Shown here: positions 59,683 through 64,000 of the stretch, piece by piece
Layout of the letters: the number at the start of each line of letters is the position of its first letter
Numbering within the stretch: position 1 is the first letter of the stretch
DNA from: Streptomyces olivochromogenes
GTDB lineage: Bacteria > Actinomycetota > Actinomycetes > Streptomycetales > Streptomycetaceae
Direction: 5' to 3'
Assembly (NCBI RefSeq): GCF_021538895.1
Contig: NZ_JADDRL010000026.1
Span: forward strand, 33,906-97,905
DNA length: 64,000 bases
The notes under the pieces: model-generated
The model's input: only the letters and a program-made list of their open reading frames with translations
What the model was told of the DNA's origin: nothing
The model's database searches: none
Translations under genes and position numbers: made by a program

Positions 59683-60288
59683 ATGCCGAAGCTGCGCCGT
59701 GCCGTGGCCTGGTTCATCGACTTCGGGCTGGTGGTCGCGGCGGCCTCGCTGCTCGCCGTGCTCACCTTCCACCGCATATCCGCGCTCGTCACCGACGTGC
59801 CGGACCTCGCGACCCGCGGCGGGTTCGATCTGCTGACCTCGCGCGGCGACGTCGTCGACGCGTCGGCGGACCTCGGGCTGTCGCTGTGGAACAAGGCCGT
59901 CCTGTACGTGGAGGAGGCCTTCGCGGCGCTCGCCGTCGTCACCTTCCTCTACCAGTGGGCCTGTCTCGCCCTCGTCGGCAGCACCCTCGGCAAGGGCCTG
60001 CTCGGACTGCGCGTCACCCCGAGCCGGCCGCGCCGCGCCGCCCTGCGGGCCGCCGTCACCACCGCGGCCGACGTCGCCGTGTACGCGGTGGCCTGCGTGC
60101 TGCTGATCGAGGGCCACTTCGTGCTGTCGGTGCTGGTGTGGACGCTGGCCGTGGTCCTGTTCCTCGTCAACGCGCTGCCGGTGCTCTCCCCCACCCGCCG
60201 CTCCCTCGCCGACCGGCTGGCGGGCACCTCGGTCACCGGCTTCGGCCTCGGCGCGGCGGAGGCCGAACCCGTGGCACGGACGTTCTGA
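59683..60288 (+). CDS. RDD family membrane protein
   Basis: 201 residues with four helices. The RDD family marks are RRAVAWFIDFGLVVAA at the start, TLGKGLLGLRV in the middle and RSLADRLAGTSV at the end. RDD proteins often act in ion or sodium/proton handling, but the function here is unknown. 45 bases after cobS on the same strand. Confidence 0.88.
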   Translation: MPKLRRAVAWFIDFGLVVAAASLLAVLTFHRISALVTDVPDLATRGGFDLLTSRGDVVDASADLGLSLWNKAVLYVEEAFAALAVVTFLYQWACLALVGSTLGKGLLGLRVTPSRPRRAALRAAVTTAADVAVYAVACVLLIEGHFVLSVLVWTLAVVLFLVNALPVLSPTRRSLADRLAGTSVTGFGLGAAEAEPVARTF

Positions 60289-60525
60289 AAAGTGACGAAG
60301 CGGGAGCCCGGGCGGTAAGTGGCGCAGGCGCCACGGCCGGGTGAACGGCATGCGGGCATGAGCGAACGCACACACACGCGTAGGCTCGTCCCGGGTGTTC
60401 GCCGACAGGGTGAAGGCCCCGGTTTCCTACGCGCCCCGGGCCGCGACCCAGGGTCGGCGCCGGGGCCCGGTCGACCCACCCGTTCGGCCACAGCAACTTC
60501 ACATCGGAAGCGAGATTTCACCACA

Positions 60526-62052
60526 GTGACTGCTCTCACTCTCAGCACCGCCGCGGCGCCCGGCCTGCGGGCCGACGCGATCGTGATCGGTGTCGCCAAG
60601 GGCGCCAAGGGACCCGTCGTCGCGACGGGCGCCGAGGCCGTGGACAAGGCGTACGACGGCCGGCTCGCCGACGTCCTGGAGACCCTCGGTGCCTCCGGTG
60701 CCGAGGGCGAACTGACGAAGCTGCCCGCCCCGGCGGGCTTCAAGGCGCCGCTCGTGGTGGCGGTCGGCCTGGGCGCGCAGCCCGAGAAGAAGGCCTCCTT
60801 CGACGCCGAGGCGCTGCGCCGGGCCGCGGGTGTCGCCGCCCGCGCCCTGTCCGGCACCAAGAAGGCCGCCTTCGCGCTGCCCGTCGACGACGCCGACGCC
60901 GTCGGCGCGATCGGCGAGGGCGTGCTGCTCGGCGCGTACTCCTTCGACGCGTACAAGGAGAACGGCAAGGACCCGAAGGCGAAGAACGGCAAGGGCCCGC
61001 TCGCCGAGGCCGCGCTGCTCGGCGGCAAGCCCCGCGACGCCGCCCACAAGGCGGCCCTCGCGCGTGCCACCGCGGTCTCCGAGGAGCTCAACCGCGCCCG
61101 CGACCTGATCAACATGCCGCCGAACGACCTCACCCCGGCGGCGTTCGCCGCCGTCGCGCAGGACGCGGCGAAGGAGCACGGTCTCAAGGTCCAGGTGCTC
61201 GACGAGAAGGCCCTGACCAAGGGCGGCTACGGCGGCATCCTGGGCGTCGGCGGCGGCTCGGCGGCGGCCCCGCGCCTGGTGAAGCTGTCGTACACGAACT
61301 CGAAGGCGAAGAAGCACCTGGCCTTCGTCGGCAAGGGCATCACCTACGACTCGGGCGGCATCTCGCTGAAGCCCGCCGGTCACAACGAGACGATGAAGTG
61401 CGACATGAGCGGCGCCGCCGCGGTGTTCGCCGCCGTCGTCGCGGCCGCCCGCCTCGGTCTTGAGGTCAATGTCACCGGCTGGCTGGCGCTGGCCGAGAAC
61501 ATGCCGTCGGGCACCGCGGTCCGCCCGGGTGACGTGCTGCGCATGTACAGCGGCAAGACCGTCGAGGTGCTCAACACGGACGCCGAGGGCCGGCTCGTCC
61601 TGGCCGACGCGCTGTGGGCGGCGTCGGCGGAGAAGCCGGACGCGATCGTCGACGTGGCGACGCTGACCGGCGCGATGATGATGGCGCTCGGCAGCCGGCT
61701 GTTCGGGATCATGGCCAACGACGACACCTTCCGCTCCACCGTGCACGAGGCGGCGGAGGAGGTCGGCGAGCCGGCCTGGCCGATGCCGCTGCCGGAGCAC
61801 CTGCGCAAGGGCATGGACTCCCCCACCGCGGACATCGCGAACATGGGCGAGCGGGCGGGCGGCGGCCTGGTCGCCGGTCTCTTCCTGCGCGAGTTCGTCG
61901 GCGACGGGATCACCTGGGCGCACCTCGACATCGCCGGACCCGCCTTCAACGAGCAGGGGCCCTTCGGGTACACGCCCAAGGGAGGCACGGGTTCCGCTGT
62001 GCGCACGCTGGTGCGGGTCGCCGAGCGGGCGGCCGGCGGCGACCTCGGGTGA
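60526..62052 (+). CDS. pepA: Leucyl aminopeptidase (M17)
   Basis: Zinc-dependent removal of N-terminal amino acids in peptide turnover. 508 residues; catalytic domain with FVGKGITYDSGGISLKP, MKCDMSGAAAV and VLNTDAEGRLVLADAL (metal ligands and Arg), then LTGAMMMALG and PMPLPEHLRKGMDS. All metal-binding Asp/Glu and the catalytic Lys are present. GTG 60526 is chosen; the frame opens 69 codons earlier without similarity. The gap before it holds TAGGCT as a possible -10. Confidence 0.95.
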   Translation: MTALTLSTAAAPGLRADAIVIGVAKGAKGPVVATGAEAVDKAYDGRLADVLETLGASGAEGELTKLPAPAGFKAPLVVAVGLGAQPEKKASFDAEALRRAAGVAARALSGTKKAAFALPVDDADAVGAIGEGVLLGAYSFDAYKENGKDPKAKNGKGPLAEAALLGGKPRDAAHKAALARATAVSEELNRARDLINMPPNDLTPAAFAAVAQDAAKEHGLKVQVLDEKALTKGGYGGILGVGGGSAAAPRLVKLSYTNSKAKKHLAFVGKGITYDSGGISLKPAGHNETMKCDMSGAAAVFAAVVAAARLGLEVNVTGWLALAENMPSGTAVRPGDVLRMYSGKTVEVLNTDAEGRLVLADALWAASAEKPDAIVDVATLTGAMMMALGSRLFGIMANDDTFRSTVHEAAEEVGEPAWPMPLPEHLRKGMDSPTADIANMGERAGGGLVAGLFLREFVGDGITWAHLDIAGPAFNEQGPFGYTPKGGTGSAVRTLVRVAERAAGGDLG

Positions 62053-62096
62053 CGTTCGCCTAGCGGCGCGGACCGTTCCGTCGTAGGGCGGCCGCG

Positions 62097-62133
62097 GGGG
62101 CGTGGGGGCTGGTCGCGCAGTTCCCCGCGCCCC
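62097..62133 (+). terminator. pepA terminator within a common Streptomyces repeat
   Basis: GGGGCGTGGGG (62097-62107) pairs with CCCCGCGCCCC (62123-62133) through ten GC pairs and one G-U, loop CTGGTCGCGCAGTT-type. The sequence around GGTCGCGCAGTTCCCCGCGCCCC is a frequent intergenic unit in Streptomyces (recall). It lies 45 bases past the pepA stop. Confidence 0.75.
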
Positions 62134-62336
62134 TCAGGGGGCTGCCCTCGAACGTGTCACGGGGGAACGTGGGCTGTCTCACACCACAGCCCCGCGTCTC
62201 GAACTCAAGCGACAAGTGCGAAGATGGAGCCCGGCAGGACAGGGCCCCCACCACAGGGCCGAAGAAGAGCGGCCGGACACCAGCCGCCGACCGGTCGTCG
62301 AAGACCGGCGTGGCGCACATGCATGGAGGACGTGAC

Positions 62337-63725
62337 GTGGCGAACGACGCCAGCACCGTTTTCGACCTAGTGATCCTCGGCGGTGGTAGCGGTGGTTACG
62401 CCGCGGCCCTGCGCGGGGCTCAGCTGGGCCTGGACGTCGCCCTGATCGAGAAGGACAAGGTCGGCGGCACCTGCCTGCACCGGGGATGCATCCCCACCAA
62501 GGCCCTGCTGCACGCGGGCGAGATCGCCGATCAGGCCCGCGAGAGCGAGCAGTTCGGCGTCAAGGCCACCTTCGAGGGCATCGACGTCCCCGCCGTCCAC
62601 AAGTACAAGGACGGCGTCATCTCCGGCCTGTACAAGGGCCTGCAGGGACTCATCGCCTCCCGCAAGGTGACCTACATCGAGGGTGAGGGCCGTCTGTCCT
62701 CCCCGACCTCCGTCGACGTGAACGGCCGCCGCGTCCAGGGCCGCCACGTGCTCCTGGCGACCGGCTCCGTGCCGAAGTCGCTGCCGGGTCTGGTCATCGA
62801 CGGCGACCGGATCATCTCCTCCGACCACGCCCTGGTCCTGGACCGCGTACCGAAGTCCGCGATCATCCTGGGCGGCGGTGTCATCGGCGTCGAGTTCGCT
62901 TCGGCGTGGAAGTCCTTCGGCTCGGACGTCACGGTCGTCGAGGGCCTCAAGCACCTCGTCCCGGTCGAGGACGAGAACTCCTCCAAGCTTCTTGAGCGCG
63001 CCTTCCGCAAGCGCGGCATCAAGTTCAACCTGGGCACCTTCTTCTCGAAGGCCGAGTACACCCAGGACGGTGTCAAGGTCACCCTCGCCGACGGCAAGGA
63101 GTTCGAGGCGGAGGTCCTCCTCGTCGCCGTGGGCCGTGGCCCGGTCTCGCAGGGCCTGGGCTACGAGGAGCAGGGCGTCGCCATGGACCGCGGTTACGTC
63201 CTGGTCGACGAGTACATGCGGACGAACGTCCCGACCATCTCCGCCGTCGGTGACCTGGTCCCGACGCTCCAGCTCGCGCACGTCGGCTTCGCCGAGGGCA
63301 TCCTGGTGGCGGAGCGTCTGGCCGGTCTGAAGACGGTTCCGATCGACTACGACGGTGTCCCGCGGGTGACGTACTGCCACCCGGAGGTCGCCTCCGTCGG
63401 TATCACCGAGGCCAAGGCCAAGGAGATCTACGGCGCGGACAAGGTCGTCGCTCTCAAGTACAACCTGGCGGGCAACGGCAAGAGCAAGATCCTGAACACC
63501 GCGGGCGAGATCAAGCTCGTCCAGGTGAAGGACGGTGCCGTGGTCGGCGTCCACATGGTCGGCGACCGCATGGGCGAGCAGGTCGGCGAGGCTCAGCTGA
63601 TCTACAACTGGGAGGCCCTGCCGGCCGAGGTGGCGCAGCTCATCCACGCCCACCCGACGCAGAACGAGGCGCTCGGCGAGGCGCACCTGGCCCTGGCCGG
63701 CAAGCCGCTGCACTCCCACGACTGA
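62337..63725 (+). CDS. lpd: Dihydrolipoamide dehydrogenase
   Basis: E3 of 2-oxo acid dehydrogenase complexes: reoxidises dihydrolipoyl groups with NAD. The 462 residues show LVILGGGSGGYAAALRGAQL (FAD), GGTCLHRGCIPTKALL (redox Cys pair), ILGGGVIGVEFASAW (NAD), TISAVGDLV (FAD-binding Asp) and the C-terminal HAHPTQNEALGE (catalytic His-Glu). GTG 62337 is 6-7 bases after GGAGGA. It is followed by the E2 gene. Confidence 0.97.
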   Translation: MANDASTVFDLVILGGGSGGYAAALRGAQLGLDVALIEKDKVGGTCLHRGCIPTKALLHAGEIADQARESEQFGVKATFEGIDVPAVHKYKDGVISGLYKGLQGLIASRKVTYIEGEGRLSSPTSVDVNGRRVQGRHVLLATGSVPKSLPGLVIDGDRIISSDHALVLDRVPKSAIILGGGVIGVEFASAWKSFGSDVTVVEGLKHLVPVEDENSSKLLERAFRKRGIKFNLGTFFSKAEYTQDGVKVTLADGKEFEAEVLLVAVGRGPVSQGLGYEEQGVAMDRGYVLVDEYMRTNVPTISAVGDLVPTLQLAHVGFAEGILVAERLAGLKTVPIDYDGVPRVTYCHPEVASVGITEAKAKEIYGADKVVALKYNLAGNGKSKILNTAGEIKLVQVKDGAVVGVHMVGDRMGEQVGEAQLIYNWEALPAEVAQLIHAHPTQNEALGEAHLALAGKPLHSHD

Positions 63726-63787
63726 CGCCTTCAGTTTTCGGGCGCGACGACACAGACTTCCGCAATTCGTAAGGAGCAACCGAAACC

Positions 63788-64000
63788 ATGGCGGTTTCCG
63801 TAACCCTTCCGGCGCTCGGTGAGAGCGTCACCGAGGGCACTGTCACCCGCTGGCTGAAGGCCGAGGGCGAGCGCGTCGAGGCCGACGAGCCGCTGCTGGA
63901 GGTGTCGACCGACAAGGTCGACACCGAGATCCCGGCGCCCGCCTCCGGCATCCTGGCCTCGATCAAGGTCGCCGAGGACGAGACCGTCGAGGTGGGCGCC
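63788..64000 (+). CDS. sucB: Dihydrolipoyl acyltransferase E2 (SucB-like), 5' part
   Basis: First 71 codons only. A lipoyl domain is clear: VTLPALGESVTEGTVTRWLK and the lipoylated LEVSTDKVDTEIPAP. Located 62 bases after lpd with AAGGAG at 63771. Position after lpd and the 'ALGESVTEG' type suggest the 2-oxoglutarate dehydrogenase E2, as in S. coelicolor (recall). A branched-chain E2 is an alternative; the catalytic domain is outside. Confidence 0.9.
   Translation, partial: MAVSVTLPALGESVTEGTVTRWLKAEGERVEADEPLLEVSTDKVDTEIPAPASGILASIKVAEDETVEVGA

Overview
The window is chromosomal DNA from a Streptomyces species or a close relative. Base composition is very GC-rich, GTG and TTG starts are common, and the third codon position is strongly G/C-biased. 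From memory, the gene order is that of the S. coelicolor core region around SCO2121 to SCO2181 (macS, glkA with Sco2127, trpD, qcrCAB/ctaE, ctaCDF, pspA, pepA, lpd, sucB). That parallel is recall, not a search. I see no rRNA or tRNA gene, CRISPR array, prophage, large transposon or biosynthetic cluster.

Layout. 1-8.4 kb: sensor kinase fragment, PlsC acyltransferase, esterase, nuclease-like protein, glucokinase with its Sco2127 partner, a degenerate ArsA-type protein, an SRPBCC protein and a phosphoesterase. 8.4-21.3 kb: acyl-CoA ligase, secreted cholesterol oxidase, two phosphoinositol-mannoside-type mannosyltransferases facing away from each other, gene debris, a metalloprotease-like lipoprotein, two tandem NlpC/P60 wall hydrolases, a NYN-domain protein, a zinc-ribbon protein, a rhomboid and a lone Lrp effector domain. 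21.3-24.4 kb: a SAM-IV riboswitch controlling a SufS-like enzyme whose 3' end is duplicated, then trpD. 24.5-34.1 kb: the aerobic respiratory block qcrB-qcrA-qcrC-ctaE and ctaF-ctaD-ctaC on the minus strand. It is interrupted by a degenerate receiver protein, a MITE and an L,D-transpeptidase. 34.4-43.2 kb: a cysteine desulfurase fused to TusA, adenosine kinase, a repeat-rich anchored protein, ErpA-type Fe-S carrier, quinolinate synthase (an Fe-S enzyme) and a kinase with a PQQ sensor domain. 43.4-51.7 kb: RND transporter, a two-component pair and PspA/PspAA, together an envelope-stress neighbourhood. 51.8-60.3 kb: cobU, cobT and cobS for the cobalamin nucleotide loop, interleaved with an MprF-type lipid aminoacylase and membrane proteins. 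60.5-64 kb: leucyl aminopeptidase, then lpd and the start of the E2 gene of 2-oxo acid dehydrogenase complexes.

Main points of interest: (1) the SAM-IV riboswitch and the duplicated tail of the gene it controls; (2) a 173-bp MITE with a CTAG target duplication that includes the stop codon of a degenerate receiver gene inside the cytochrome cluster; (3) a desulfurase-TusA fusion; (4) an ArsA-like protein lacking both Walker lysines; (5) a CobU kinase fused to a degenerate PhnP-like domain; (6) several unassigned inverted-repeat operators.
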